A DNA stretch of 49,963 nt. It comes from an uncultured Eubacteriales bacterium. Its GTDB lineage: Bacteria; Bacillota; Clostridia; Lachnospirales; Lachnospiraceae. Under the pieces are notes generated by a model. That model was given only the letters and a program-made list of their open reading frames with translations, had not been told where the DNA came from and made no database searches. The stretch covers positions 1 to 49,963 of the forward strand of contig URMF01000021.1 in NCBI GenBank assembly GCA_900548855.1, read 5' to 3'. Each line of letters starts with the position of its first letter. The stretch's first letter is position 1. Below are positions 33,061-42,692 of this stretch, in pieces. The translations under genes were made by a program, and so were the position numbers.

Positions 33061-35501
33061 AAGCGTTCGACCAGTTTCACACATTCCGCTGCATCTTTCG
33101 AATAGCCATCTGCTCCGATCTCATCCGAAAAACTCTCCGTGATCGCCGCTCCTCCAATTACAATCTTCGCCGTACAGCCTTTTTCTTTTGCCAGCTCCAC
33201 AACGTCTTTCATCCGCATCATTGTGGTCGTCATCAGTGCGGAAAGTCCGATCACTTTCGCACCTTCATTCATTGCGGTATCCACGATCACATCTGCCGGA
33301 ACATCCTTGCCAAGGTCGATCACATGATAACCGTAATTCTTCAACATCAGAACAACAAGATTTTTTCCGATATCATGGATATCGCCCTCAACTGTCGCAA
33401 CAACGATCGTAGCCATTGCCTCTGTATTACTGCGCTCTAACATCGGCTCTAAGTACTCGATTGCAAGTTTCATCGTATTAGCGGAAGAAATCAGCTGTGG
33501 CAGGAAATATTTCTTTTTATCAAATAATTCTCCTACTTCATTGATCGCAGCGATCAGATGCTCATTGATAATCTCATCCGGTTTGGCTCCGCCATCCAGC
33601 ATCTTTTTTACTTCTTCTAATACATGTTCTTTGTTTCCCTTTAAAACTGCTTGAAATACGCCGCTTCCCGTACTCTCTTTCCTGGTTTCGCCGCCAGCCG
33701 CAGATGTACCTGCAGGTGTTTTCTGAACCATGACACGTTCCATACCGGCATATTTTTCTGACAGGAAATTCATGCGCTCAATATAACGGATGTCGCTTTC
33801 TTTCTTATTCAACAGCATATCCGACGCAAATGCGGCATTCATCAGAAGTTCCTGTGACGGATTTGCAATCGCCATCGTAAGACCATTTGCGATCGCCATT
33901 GTAAGAAAAGCCGTATTGACATAAGTACGTTCCGGCAGTCCGAATGAAATATTAGAAAGTCCACATGCTGTCGGCAGTTCCAGTTCATTTTTGCAATAGG
34001 AAAATGTCTCAAAACACTCTAACGCTGCATTCGGATTTGCTCCGATCGTGGCAACCAGTCCATCCACAATGATATCTTCTTTTGCCATGCCGATCCTCAC
34101 CGCCTCATCCATGATCGTGCGGATAATGCCATGTTTCTCAGCAGAATCTTTTGGCAGTCCCTCATCCGAGAGGGGAAGCAGGATAAACATTGCCCCGTAC
34201 TTCTTTGCAATCGGAAGCAGTTTTTCAAACTTTTCTTTTTCCAGTGAAATCGAATTGATGAGTGCACGTCCCGGATAGATGCGGAGCGCGGCCTCAATAA
34301 TATCCACATGGCTGGAATCAATGCAAAGCGGACAATCCACCGTCGAAGTCACTTCGTAAATGGTACGCAGCATCATCTCTTTTTCATCAATACCGTTCAT
34401 ACCCATATTGATGTCAAGGATCGATGCTCCATTTTCCTCCTGTTCTAATGCCATGGTACGAACAAGATTTAAGGAACCCTCTTTTAACTCTGCCTGCAGC
34501 TTTTTCTTTCCGGTCGGGTTAATACGTTCTCCAATGACCATAAAACGTCCTTCAAGCGTGATCTCTACAGACTTACGCTCTGAAGTCAGCATTCTTCTCT
34601 TCGTCTGAAGCGGTGCTTTGACCGGGATACCTTTTACTGCCTCCTTTAAAGCACGGATGTGCTCCGGTGTTGTTCCACAGCATCCTCCAATGATGGCAGC
34701 ACCCTCTTCGACCAGTTTTTTCCCGACTTCGGCAAATTCTTCCGGCTCTACATTAAAGACGGTCTGACCATCGATCAGCTCCGGCATTCCGGCATTTGGT
34801 TTTGCGAGAAGTGGTATCGCTGCATACTCTGCCATCTTCGCGATCGGCTCTAACATTGCCTCCGGTCCGGTCGAACAGTTCATTCCGACCGCATCCGCAC
34901 CAAGGCTCTGCATCACAACAACCGCTGTCACCGGATCTGTTCCATACAGTGTTCTTCCGTCTTCATTATAAGTCAATGAAACCATGACTGGCAGGTCACA
35001 TACTTCACGGATTGCCAGCACAGCCGCACGGCATTCCTGCAGGCTCATCATCGTTTCAACCACAAAAAGATCTGCTCCGGCCTCCGCAATAATTTTCGCC
35101 TGCTCTTTATAAACATCCACCAGATCCTCAAACATCAGATCTCCCAACGGATAAAGCTGTTCTCCTGTCATGGTAAGATCTCCAGCAACCAGCGCATTTG
35201 TACCTTTTGCAGCCTCTTTTGAGAGTGCGACAAGCTTGCGGTTCATCTCCTCTAAATGATCTTCCAAACCATATTCTTTTAATTTTATTCTGCTTGCGGT
35301 AAAGGTCGGCGCAAATAAAATATCGGTTCCGGCCTCTACATACCGTTTCTGCAGATCGATCAACACTTCTGAATTTTCCAGGATCCACTGCTCCGGACAT
35401 ACTCCGACCGGCATTCCTGCCTTCTGTAAATTCGTTCCTGTTGCACCATCAAGCAGTACCGGGCCTTTTTTTACCAGCTCCCTAAACGCTTCTCTTGTCA
35501 T
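33051..35501 (-). CDS. metH: Cobalamin-dependent methionine synthase without reactivation domain
   Basis: The 816-residue protein has the homocysteine S-methyltransferase domain (about 1-300; zinc cysteines C209, C274 and C275 in IGGCCGTTP), a pterin-binding TIM barrel (about 320-580) and a cap plus cobalamin-binding domain with the axial-ligand motif DIHDIG (H709, about 610-816). It transfers a methyl group from 5-methyl-tetrahydrofolate via cobalamin to homocysteine to make methionine. It lacks the C-terminal AdoMet reactivation domain, as is common in clostridia, where a separate reactivase is used. No SAM or cobalamin riboswitch is visible upstream. AAAGGAAC site. Same direction as mnmA, 92 bases downstream. 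Confidence 0.93.
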   Translation of the reverse strand: MTREAFRELVKKGPVLLDGATGTNLQKAGMPVGVCPEQWILENSEVLIDLQKRYVEAGTDILFAPTFTASRIKLKEYGLEDHLEEMNRKLVALSKEAAKGTNALVAGDLTMTGEQLYPLGDLMFEDLVDVYKEQAKIIAEAGADLFVVETMMSLQECRAAVLAIREVCDLPVMVSLTYNEDGRTLYGTDPVTAVVVMQSLGADAVGMNCSTGPEAMLEPIAKMAEYAAIPLLAKPNAGMPELIDGQTVFNVEPEEFAEVGKKLVEEGAAIIGGCCGTTPEHIRALKEAVKGIPVKAPLQTKRRMLTSERKSVEITLEGRFMVIGERINPTGKKKLQAELKEGSLNLVRTMALEQEENGASILDINMGMNGIDEKEMMLRTIYEVTSTVDCPLCIDSSHVDIIEAALRIYPGRALINSISLEKEKFEKLLPIAKKYGAMFILLPLSDEGLPKDSAEKHGIIRTIMDEAVRIGMAKEDIIVDGLVATIGANPNAALECFETFSYCKNELELPTACGLSNISFGLPERTYVNTAFLTMAIANGLTMAIANPSQELLMNAAFASDMLLNKKESDIRYIERMNFLSEKYAGMERVMVQKTPAGTSAAGGETRKESTGSGVFQAVLKGNKEHVLEEVKKMLDGGAKPDEIINEHLIAAINEVGELFDKKKYFLPQLISSANTMKLAIEYLEPMLERSNTEAMATIVVATVEGDIHDIGKNLVVLMLKNYGYHVIDLGKDVPADVIVDTAMNEGAKVIGLSALMTTTMMRMKDVVELAKEKGCTAKIVIGGAAITESFSDEIGADGYSKDAAECVKLVERLLA

Positions 35502-35593
35502 TGCTGCCAGTTCCTTTCCTTTTCACATCATTTTTATCTTGTGTAATCTGCTGTCTTTTTTATCATCCAGCGGCTTTCCGTCATATCACTTTT

Positions 35594-36685
35594 CTAAAGA
35601 ATCGTACCGCCTCCGGCAACATATTCTCCATCATATAATACGACTGCCTGTCCGGGTGTCACCGCACGCACCGGCTCTAAAAATTCACAGTGTATCGTAT
35701 CTTCTCCGGTTCTTGTCACCTTGCACATACTCCCACTGTGGGAATAACGGATTTTTGCCTTCAAAAGCATCTCATCCTTAATATCCGGGATGGACATAAA
35801 ATTAATATGATCTGCATCCAGTTCATAAGTAAACACATCTCTGTTCTCACCAAGTACGACCTCATTTGTCTCCGGCCGTATCTCCGTGACAAATACCGGA
35901 TGCCCGAATGCAATTCCGAGTCCCTTTCTCTGTCCGATCGTATAATGCGTAATCCCTTTATGTTTTCCGACTACAGTTCCGTCTGTCAGAACAAAATTTC
36001 CCGGAGGTGGTACCTGATCGCCGCATTCCCGGTCAATAAATCCGGCATAATCATTGTCAGAGATAAAGCAGATCTCCTGACTGTCTTTTTTATGTGCAAC
36101 CATAAGACCAATCTCCTCTGCAATCTTACGGATCTCATCTTTATGATAGGCGCCGACCGGCATCAATGTGTGTGACAACTGTTCCTGTGTCAGATTGTAA
36201 AGTGCATACGTCTGATCTTTAACTGCTGTCACGGAATTTTTAATTGCATATCTTCCATTGGAAAGCTGCTCGATCCTCGCATAGTGCCCGGTTGCAATAT
36301 AATCCGCACCAATCGCAAGACTCCGATTTAACAATGCTTCCCATTTTACATAACGGTTGCATGCAATACACGGATTTGGCGTCCTGCCTTTTAAATATTC
36401 CGCAGTAAAATAATCCATGACATTTTTCTTAAATTCCTGTTTGAAATTCATGACGTAATAAGGAATTCCAAGACGGTCTGCCACTCTTCTGGCATCATCC
36501 ACTGCCGAAAGACCACAGCATCCGCCACTCTCCTCCTGCACAAATTCATCCTCATCCTGCCAGATCTGCATGGTCACACCGATCACATCATATCCCTGTT
36601 CCTTCAAAAGATATGCTGCCACAGAGGAATCCACACCGCCTGACATACCGACTACTACTTTCTTTGCTGCCATTCTTTTCTCCAT
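35594..36685 (-). CDS. mnmA: tRNA 2-thiouridine(34) synthase MnmA
   Basis: The 363-residue protein has the PP-loop GMSGGVDSS (about 14-22), the RTPNPCIACNRYVKW segment with the catalytic cysteine, and EICFISDNDY with the second cysteine. It thiolates U34 in tRNA-Glu/Gln/Lys using sulfur relayed from a cysteine desulfurase. Start may be ATG 36685 or 36673 (GGAG six bases upstream of the latter). A sulfur-transfer gene in this window, unrelated in location to the phosphorothioation operon. Confidence 0.95.
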   Translation of the reverse strand: MEKRMAAKKVVVGMSGGVDSSVAAYLLKEQGYDVIGVTMQIWQDEDEFVQEESGGCCGLSAVDDARRVADRLGIPYYVMNFKQEFKKNVMDYFTAEYLKGRTPNPCIACNRYVKWEALLNRSLAIGADYIATGHYARIEQLSNGRYAIKNSVTAVKDQTYALYNLTQEQLSHTLMPVGAYHKDEIRKIAEEIGLMVAHKKDSQEICFISDNDYAGFIDRECGDQVPPPGNFVLTDGTVVGKHKGITHYTIGQRKGLGIAFGHPVFVTEIRPETNEVVLGENRDVFTYELDADHINFMSIPDIKDEMLLKAKIRYSHSGSMCKVTRTGEDTIHCEFLEPVRAVTPGQAVVLYDGEYVAGGGTIL

Positions 36686-36814
36686 TTCATCTATCTCAAA
36701 TATTTTCTATTCTGCCAGATGTCAACATCCATTTTTACACTATATATTATTTGACCATACATCGCCCCATTGTGCAATCTTTTTTTCCGGTGCACTGATT
36801 ATTTTTTTGCAAAA

Positions 36815-36847
36815 TTTATGAGAAACCCAATCCGAGTTTCTCATAAA
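36815..36847 (-). terminator. Hairpin/terminator downstream of the FliD-like gene
   Basis: Perfect 12-bp arms TTTATGAGAAAC / GTTTCTCATAAA with a nine-base loop; on the minus strand AAATTTTG follows. The T-run is short. Confidence 0.6.
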
Positions 36848-36960
36848 TGATTGCGTGATATAATCCTTCCACCGTCCGGATCACATCATACCAGTATGAC
36901 CGCTGCTGTCCGCTTTCAAAATGTATGAAGACAGCAACATATTTTTCTGCAGCTCTGCGA

Positions 36961-37752
36961 TCAGATCGTAGAGTTATAAAGTTCGCCTGTTCTGTAATTA
37001 TAGGTATAAGAACCTGATTTCTGATAGGTATTCGCCTTTGCGGCCTCACTCTTTGCATAAGACTCTGCACGGCCTGCCTGCCGTTTCACTTCTGTTCCAT
37101 AGTAGCTGCTGTCTGCAAACATTGCCTTTACCTTACTCATATCAGTCTTCTTAAACTTTTCTTCATCAATGGTAAGCTTGTTGTCTGCACCTATGGAAAT
37201 ACCGATATCAGAAAGTGATTTACGATTTGCCTCTGTCACATTCACCATGCTGGCACCGGCTCTTAAAATACTCTTTGTATTGGAATTGCCCACTTCATCA
37301 ATCAGACTATTATAGCTGTCTGTAAAGTTTTTAACAGCTTTATAGATAGCATCCGTATCATAACCGGTCGTCTTGTTTCCATTTTCATCTGTCTTTGTCA
37401 CTTCGTTAAATAAGGATTTATCCCCTGTTTCCTGAAGAGCTGCAACCGACTTCTCCACGCTCTTCGCATCACTCTCAATCACAGCGAGTGTCCTGGTGCT
37501 GTCTTTGGATATTGACGTTGAGGAAGATGTTGTATCGTCTGAATCACTGACCTGTCCACCTTTCCCATAATACGCATTTAACAATTTAAAATAGCTGCCC
37601 GATCTGATTGTTGCCCAGTCACTGTAATTGATTCCAAGTATATCACTTCCTGACATACTGTTCGAAAACAATGAATTCTTAGATGATGTAGTGTTTAGAC
37701 CAGAAAACAAAACTCCCATTGAATATGAATTATAGCCAGAAATTGTTGCCAT
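36961..37752 (-). CDS. FliD-C-like flagellar cap-related protein
   Basis: 263 residues from ATG 37752 (AAGGAGTGAG upstream; a longer frame to 37779 lacks a site). The C-terminal half resembles the FliD C-terminal domain: FTDSYNSLIDEVG, LSDIGISIGADNKLTIDE, then KVKAMFA. The N-terminal half is Ser/Thr/Asp-rich. It lacks the FliD N-terminal domain so it is not a normal cap protein. It may be a flagellar accessory or secreted protein. A sigma-28-like promoter lies upstream. Confidence 0.6.
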   Translation of the reverse strand: MATISGYNSYSMGVLFSGLNTTSSKNSLFSNSMSGSDILGINYSDWATIRSGSYFKLLNAYYGKGGQVSDSDDTTSSSTSISKDSTRTLAVIESDAKSVEKSVAALQETGDKSLFNEVTKTDENGNKTTGYDTDAIYKAVKNFTDSYNSLIDEVGNSNTKSILRAGASMVNVTEANRKSLSDIGISIGADNKLTIDEEKFKKTDMSKVKAMFADSSYYGTEVKRQAGRAESYAKSEAAKANTYQKSGSYTYNYRTGELYNSTI

Positions 37753-37819
37753 ATATCTCACTCCTTTGAAATAATACAATAACCTGTTCGTTATGAATCA
37801 AACATCCCTGTTTTCTTTT

Positions 37820-37847
37820 ATATCGTCATTTTAGGCCGTTCTCTTTA
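37820..37847 (-). promoter_or_regulatory. Possible sigma-28 (flagellar) promoter
   Basis: Minus strand TAAAGAGA (37840-37847), 12 bases, GACGATAT (37820-37827), against the consensus TAAAGTTT-N11-GCCGATAA. One base longer spacing; suggestive only. Confidence 0.4.
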
Positions 37848-38064
37848 TATTTTCAAGTATTTTCCACAGGTAAAACCGGCTTTTCAGATGTATGGATAAC
37901 CTAACCAATTTTTTTGTATTTTTTTCTGTTTTTTTGTTTTAAATTACTAAAAAATTGTTAATTTATTATTCACACTTTGTTCATATATGATTGATATACT
38001 AAATACAGTTAAAAAATACTTAGACAACTTGTTATAATATACTTGATAAATTTTTTTCATAATA

Positions 38065-38090
38065 GCCCGGGCGCCGAAAGGTGTCTGGGC
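38065..38090 (-). other. GC-rich hairpin in the 357-bp gap between ung and the FliD-like gene
   Basis: GCCC...GGGC closes an imperfect stem with a TTTC loop; on the minus strand it follows the ung stop and is followed by TATTATGAAAAAAATT. It may be a weak terminator. The rest of 37753-38109 is AT-rich and holds no gene I can support beyond the sigma-28 candidate. Confidence 0.4.
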
Positions 38091-38109
38091 ACTCCTCATT
38101 TATGGGAAC

Positions 38110-38787
38110 TTACAGGTTTTCGATCTGCCAGTCGATCGGCTCGATCCCATTTGCTTTTAAGAAATCATTTGCCTGACTGAAATGTCTGCATCCAAAAAAA
38201 CCTCTGTATGCAGAAAGTGGGCTTGGATGTGGCGCTTTTAAAATCAGATGCTTCGGATTTGTCAGCATCGGTATCTTGCTCTGTGCCGGTCTTCCCCACA
38301 ACATATATACGATTGGCCGGTCCTGTGCATTGACTGCCTGTATGATTGCATCCGTAAACTGCTCCCAGCCTCTTCCCTGATGGGAATTCGCCTGATGTGC
38401 ACGGACAGTCAGCACCGTGTTTAAAAGCAGTACGCCCTGATCCGCCCATTTTTTTAAATATCCGTTGTTCGGAATATAGCATCCCAGATCATCCTGAAGC
38501 TCTTTGTAAATATTCTGCAGAGATGGCGGGATCTCCTTCTGTGATGGCAGTACGGAAAAGCTCAGACCATGTGCCTGATTCTCATTGTGATACGGATCCT
38601 GTCCTAAGATCAGTACTTTTACCTCACTAAGTGGTGTAAAATGCATCGCATTGAAGATATCATCTGCCGGCGGATAAATGACCGCCCTGCTGTATTCTTC
38701 TTTTACAAATTGAAATAGTTCCCTGTAATATGGCTTTTTAAACTCTCCCTGAATTGCCGGGAGCCAGTCATTCGTAATCATTGCCAT
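38110..38787 (-). CDS. ung: Uracil-DNA glycosylase
   Basis: 225 residues from ATG 38787 (AGAGGG eight bases upstream). Motif A LGQDPYHNENQAHGLSFSV contains the catalytic Asp and Tyr; HPSPLSAYRGFFG is the second active-site loop. It removes uracil from DNA in base-excision repair. It overlaps the 3' end region of hisF closely (16 bases), probably an operon. Confidence 0.95.
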   Translation of the reverse strand: MAMITNDWLPAIQGEFKKPYYRELFQFVKEEYSRAVIYPPADDIFNAMHFTPLSEVKVLILGQDPYHNENQAHGLSFSVLPSQKEIPPSLQNIYKELQDDLGCYIPNNGYLKKWADQGVLLLNTVLTVRAHQANSHQGRGWEQFTDAIIQAVNAQDRPIVYMLWGRPAQSKIPMLTNPKHLILKAPHPSPLSAYRGFFGCRHFSQANDFLKANGIEPIDWQIENL

Positions 38788-38803
38788 GATATTTACCCTC
38801 TTA

Positions 38804-39565
38804 TTATCTTCTGACAGAGACACCGCGTTCTGCCAGATAATCTTTCAGATCACAGATCTCAAGGTCTTTGTAATGGAATAAAGAAGCAGCAAGCGCTGCA
38901 TCCGCTTTCCCCTCCGTCAGCGCATCGTAAAAATGCTCTTTCGTCCCCGCTCCACCGGAAGCGATCACCGGAATAGAAACATTTTCTGCGATCATACGGG
39001 TCAGTTCAAGATCATAACCTGCCTTGGTTCCATCACAATCCATACTGGTCAGAAGAATTTCTCCTGCGCCAAGCCGGTCCGCTTTCATTGCCCATTCCAC
39101 AGCATCAATTCCGACATCAATACGTCCACCGTTCTTGTAAATATTCCAGCCCGAACCGTCTGCACGCTTTCTTGCATCGATCGCTACCACCACACACTGG
39201 CTGCCAAACTTATCTGCCGCCTCACTGATGAGTTCCGGACGGTTGATTGCAGAAGAATTAATCGATATCTTGTCCGCACCCTCACGGAGTAATGCCTTGA
39301 AATCATCCACAGTACGGATACCGCCGCCTACAGTAAATGGAATAAACACTTTTTCTGCCACTTTGCGCACCATATCCACGACCGTCTCTCTGGCATCTGA
39401 GGTTGCTGTGATATCGAGAAATACCAGTTCATCTGCCCCCGCCTTATCATAAGCCGCTGCGATCTCAACCGGATCTCCTGCATCCCTTAAATTTACGAAA
39501 TTAACACCCTTTACCACACGTCCGTTATTCACATCCAGACACGGAATAATTCGTTTTGTAAACAT
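38804..39565 (-). CDS. hisF: Imidazole glycerol phosphate synthase cyclase subunit HisF
   Basis: The 253-residue beta/alpha-barrel begins KRIIPCLDVNNGRVVKGV (catalytic D11) and has the phosphate-binding loops IPFTVGGGIRT and IPVIASGGAGT. With HisH it closes the imidazole ring in histidine synthesis. AGGAGG start site; follows hisH by 15 bases. Confidence 0.97.
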   Translation of the reverse strand: MFTKRIIPCLDVNNGRVVKGVNFVNLRDAGDPVEIAAAYDKAGADELVFLDITATSDARETVVDMVRKVAEKVFIPFTVGGGIRTVDDFKALLREGADKISINSSAINRPELISEAADKFGSQCVVVAIDARKRADGSGWNIYKNGGRIDVGIDAVEWAMKADRLGAGEILLTSMDCDGTKAGYDLELTRMIAENVSIPVIASGGAGTKEHFYDALTEGKADAALAASLFHYKDLEICDLKDYLAERGVSVRR

Positions 39566-39580
39566 TTTTATCCTCCTGTC

Positions 39581-40186
39581 TTAAATCCCGGCAAAATTTT
39601 CTAGTATCTTAAGTCCGACTGTACTGCTCTTTTCCGGGTGGAACTGACATGCAAAGATATTGTCCTGTTCCACGGAAGCATGAATATGTGTGCCATATTC
39701 CGTAGTTGCTTTCACAATTCTGTCATCTTTTGCTTTCAGATAATAAGAATGAACAAAATAAACATATGGATGCTCCGGCAATCCTGCAAAGAGCCTTCCA
39801 TTATTCCATAGATCCAGTGAATTCCATCCGATATGCGGTATTTTTAATCCCTCTGTATCTGGTATACGCAGAATCTGCCCATCTAACAAATGCAGACCTT
39901 CCACTCCGCTGCTTTCCTCACTGCCCTCAAATAAAAGCTGCAGACCAAGGCAGATGCCAAGAAATGGCTTTTTCTTCTCCGCCACTTCCTGTATCACTTT
40001 ATCCAGTTCATATTTTTTTAACTGGGCCATCGCCTCACCGAAAGAACCAACCCCCGGTAAGATTACCTTGTCTGCCTGACGGATTTCATGAAAATCCCTC
40101 GTTATCACGCATTCCCGATGTAAAAAGTCAAGTGCCTTTTGTACGCTTTTTAAATTGCCTGCATCATAGTCAATGATCGCTATCAT
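39581..40186 (-). CDS. hisH: Imidazole glycerol phosphate synthase glutaminase subunit HisH
   Basis: The 201-residue class I glutamine amidotransferase has LGICLGLQLLFEGS with nucleophile C79 and the QFHPEKSS His/Glu pair near the end. It supplies ammonia to HisF. The other histidine genes are not in this window, so hisHF is detached from a full his operon here. Confidence 0.97.
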   Translation of the reverse strand: MIAIIDYDAGNLKSVQKALDFLHRECVITRDFHEIRQADKVILPGVGSFGEAMAQLKKYELDKVIQEVAEKKKPFLGICLGLQLLFEGSEESSGVEGLHLLDGQILRIPDTEGLKIPHIGWNSLDLWNNGRLFAGLPEHPYVYFVHSYYLKAKDDRIVKATTEYGTHIHASVEQDNIFACQFHPEKSSTVGLKILENFAGI

Positions 40187-40188
40187 TT

Positions 40189-41610
40189 TTATTCCTCACT
40201 AAGTCCTGCATCATCCAGTATCTGATAAATCTCTTTTGAATATGCAGTCCGATCCTTCATGTCATATACTTCAAGCGCTTTTTCCGTATCAATCTTAAAT
40301 GCTTCTAATGCTTCCTCTGCCTTTGCCTGTATGTCTGAAATCTCTCCTTCACATCCAAGTTCTTTGGCATCACTGCTGTATTCTTCACATCTTCCGATTG
40401 TGCTGATCAGTGAATCCAGTGCCATATCATAAATTTTCTGGTTCACCAGATTCTGATATGCTCTGTACTGACCTGCTGTATATGCCAGAATACGGTATTT
40501 TCTGTAGGTATCCTGATCTTTCTCTTTCACCTCAAGACCTGCCACATCCTGAAATGCCTGCTCATAATCACCCTTTGCATATGCGTCTTCTGCATTTGAA
40601 AAGCTGCTTGAATAGCCGACCAGATTTGTTGCTAACACCACAAGAATAAGGAATGAAAATACCATTACAAAGATCAGAATTACCGGCACCTTCGGCAATG
40701 GAGGAGTCAGATCCGGTTCCTTTGGCGGCTTTGGCTTCTTTTCTTTCTTTGGCTTTGGTTTCTTTTCTTTCTTTGGCTTCTTTTCTTTTTTCTTTTTCTC
40801 TTTTTTCTTCTTTTTCTCTTCTTTCGGATCCGGCTTTTCTTCTTCCTTCGGTGCATCCGATATATCCGGAATATCTCCCAGTTCCTGCAATATCTGCATA
40901 TTTGGATCTGACAAATCAATGTCACCCGCATTTTCTCCTGTTAGCGGTTCTTTTTGAGATGAGACAGAATCACCTTTTTCATCCTCATCATCTTCCCCAA
41001 AAAGAATGCGTGATAATTTTTTTAGAAAACCTTCTTTTTTCGGAGTTTCTTCTATGCCATCCGGAGTAATTTCGGTTTCTTCTGCCTCACTGTCTCCAAA
41101 CATATCAGCCCCGCCAAGGTCTCCAAAATCATCCAGTCCTGTGCTGCCTGCATCATCCATACCAAAAGTATCACTTCCGGCATCATCTGACGCCTGTGCC
41201 GGTTCTGCTGTATCTTCAGACTGTTCATCCGGCTCTTTTTCCATCGTCTGTGCCTGTGACAAATCTTCTGTTTTTGTCACATCATCGATACCCGGGATAT
41301 CTCCAAGCGTATCCATCAGGAAATCATCATCATTATTATTATGATCTGCTCCATCCACAATCTGATCTAAACTGTTAAAGAAATCATCCGTTTTTTCCTC
41401 TTCCGGTGACGACTTCTCATTTTGCAATTCTTTTTCAAACTGTTCTAAAAAATTATCTTCCGCTTCTTTGGAAAGTAAATCATTTTCCATATCATTCATA
41501 ATATCTTCCTCTGTCTGCATCGTTTCACTCCCGGTTTTTTTCTTTGTATCCAAATCTTTTTCAGATATGGAATTTAACAGTCCATCCAGATAATCTTCTG
41601 TCCCGCTCAT
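40189..41610 (-). CDS. Single-pass membrane protein with acidic N-terminus and lysine-rich linker
   Basis: The 473-residue protein has a long acidic low-complexity N-terminal half (Asp/Glu/Ser), an alternating KKEK/PKKEK linker (about 265-305), one membrane helix (VPVILIFVMVFSFLILVVLA, about 315-335), then a helical extracytoplasmic or cytoplasmic domain of about 130 residues resembling TPR-like helices. It stops two bases before hisH, so co-transcribed. No function can be named. Confidence 0.75.
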   Translation of the reverse strand: MSGTEDYLDGLLNSISEKDLDTKKKTGSETMQTEEDIMNDMENDLLSKEAEDNFLEQFEKELQNEKSSPEEEKTDDFFNSLDQIVDGADHNNNDDDFLMDTLGDIPGIDDVTKTEDLSQAQTMEKEPDEQSEDTAEPAQASDDAGSDTFGMDDAGSTGLDDFGDLGGADMFGDSEAEETEITPDGIEETPKKEGFLKKLSRILFGEDDEDEKGDSVSSQKEPLTGENAGDIDLSDPNMQILQELGDIPDISDAPKEEEKPDPKEEKKKKKEKKKKEKKPKKEKKPKPKKEKKPKPPKEPDLTPPLPKVPVILIFVMVFSFLILVVLATNLVGYSSSFSNAEDAYAKGDYEQAFQDVAGLEVKEKDQDTYRKYRILAYTAGQYRAYQNLVNQKIYDMALDSLISTIGRCEEYSSDAKELGCEGEISDIQAKAEEALEAFKIDTEKALEVYDMKDRTAYSKEIYQILDDAGLSEE

Positions 41611-41642
41611 CCGATACCTCCGTCAAGCCTATAACTTAATTT

Positions 41643-41669
41643 GGGGATGTGACAATACATCACATCCCC
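41643..41669 (-). terminator. Terminator after cheV
   Basis: GGGGATGTGA and TCACATCCCC are perfect arms with a seven-base loop. The tail is AAATT, so moderately convincing. Confidence 0.6.
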
Positions 41670-41683
41670 CTCTTCGCTTCAAC

Positions 41684-42592
41684 CTAATCAATGCTTTTAT
41701 CAATTAAATTGTCAATAGCCTCTACAAGATTGCCGATTTCAGGTTTTGTCAACTGAGCATCTGCCCCTAACTGTTTGCCTTTAATTCTCATTTCCTCATT
41801 GACCAAAGATGAGAAAATAATGAGCGGTATCTTCTTCATATTATCATTTGTCTTAACCAGTTTGGTCAGTCTGTGTCCATCCATCATCGGCATCTCGATA
41901 TCCGTGATAATACAGTGAACCTTGTCACGCACATTGCCTGCTTTTTCAAATTCAGTAAGTTTGTCCCATGCTTCCTGACCGTTCATTGTCACAATCAGAT
42001 TGGTGTATCCTGCCTTCTTCAGACAATCTGTGATCAAGCGGCTAAGAAGCGGTGAATCCTCAGCGATCAGGATCGGAGAGTCACAACGTTCACGGCTTAC
42101 CATATTATCAACATCTGATACCTTAAGTCCTGTCTCCGGGCTGATATCGGATACAATCTTCTCAAAATCAAGGATGATGATCAGCTTGTCATCCATCTTA
42201 ATGACACCTGTGGATGCACTGTTATTCTCCGTATTGATCGTTGAATCCGGTTTGATGATGGATTCCCATGATACACGATGGATACCAATCACGGCATCTA
42301 CATGAAACGCAATATTTAATTTGTTAAAGTTCGTGATGATAAAAAGTCCTTTGTCTTCTCCGTCCTCCGGCATTCCCAGGCATCTTTTCAGATTAACAAC
42401 AGTAATCATCGTATCACGCGGCATAAAAATACCTTCCACACTTGGATGAGAATTTGGTACTGGTGTAACCGGCTGATACGTCAATATCTCTCTGATCTTT
42501 GCAACATTGATTCCATAATGATTATTTCCTAATGTAAATTCCAGGACCTCCAGTTCATTTGTTCCTGACTCTAAAAGTATATTTGTATCCAT
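41684..42592 (-). CDS. cheV: Chemotaxis coupling protein CheV
   Basis: The 302-residue protein joins a CheW domain (about 1-160) to a receiver domain with phospho-acceptor D231 (CIITDIEMPMMDG). It couples chemoreceptors to CheA and is adjusted by phosphorylation. GGAGGAGAG start site. Supports a motile host. Confidence 0.95.
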   Translation of the reverse strand: MDTNILLESGTNELEVLEFTLGNNHYGINVAKIREILTYQPVTPVPNSHPSVEGIFMPRDTMITVVNLKRCLGMPEDGEDKGLFIITNFNKLNIAFHVDAVIGIHRVSWESIIKPDSTINTENNSASTGVIKMDDKLIIILDFEKIVSDISPETGLKVSDVDNMVSRERCDSPILIAEDSPLLSRLITDCLKKAGYTNLIVTMNGQEAWDKLTEFEKAGNVRDKVHCIITDIEMPMMDGHRLTKLVKTNDNMKKIPLIIFSSLVNEEMRIKGKQLGADAQLTKPEIGNLVEAIDNLIDKSID

Positions 42593-42663
42593 TCCTGTCT
42601 CTCCTCCCGCGTATCATCTGCTACGCAATTCGTCTCTTTTTCCATTGCATAAATACTGCATTT

Positions 42664-42692
42664 ATTATAGCACATTACTAATATCATTACAA
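42664..42692 (-). promoter_or_regulatory. Promoter of cheV
   Basis: TTGTAA (42687-42692), 17 bases, TATAAT (42664-42669) on the minus strand; overlaps the lipoprotein stop codon. Confidence 0.65.

Noticed and set aside
35502..35593. SAM or cobalamin riboswitch before metH
   Set aside because: The 92-base gap is too short and shows no conserved elements.
36816..37070. 84-codon ORF on the minus strand overlapping the FliD-like gene's end
   Set aside because: No ribosome site and overlaps a stronger gene; the C-terminal half reads protein-like but cannot be supported.
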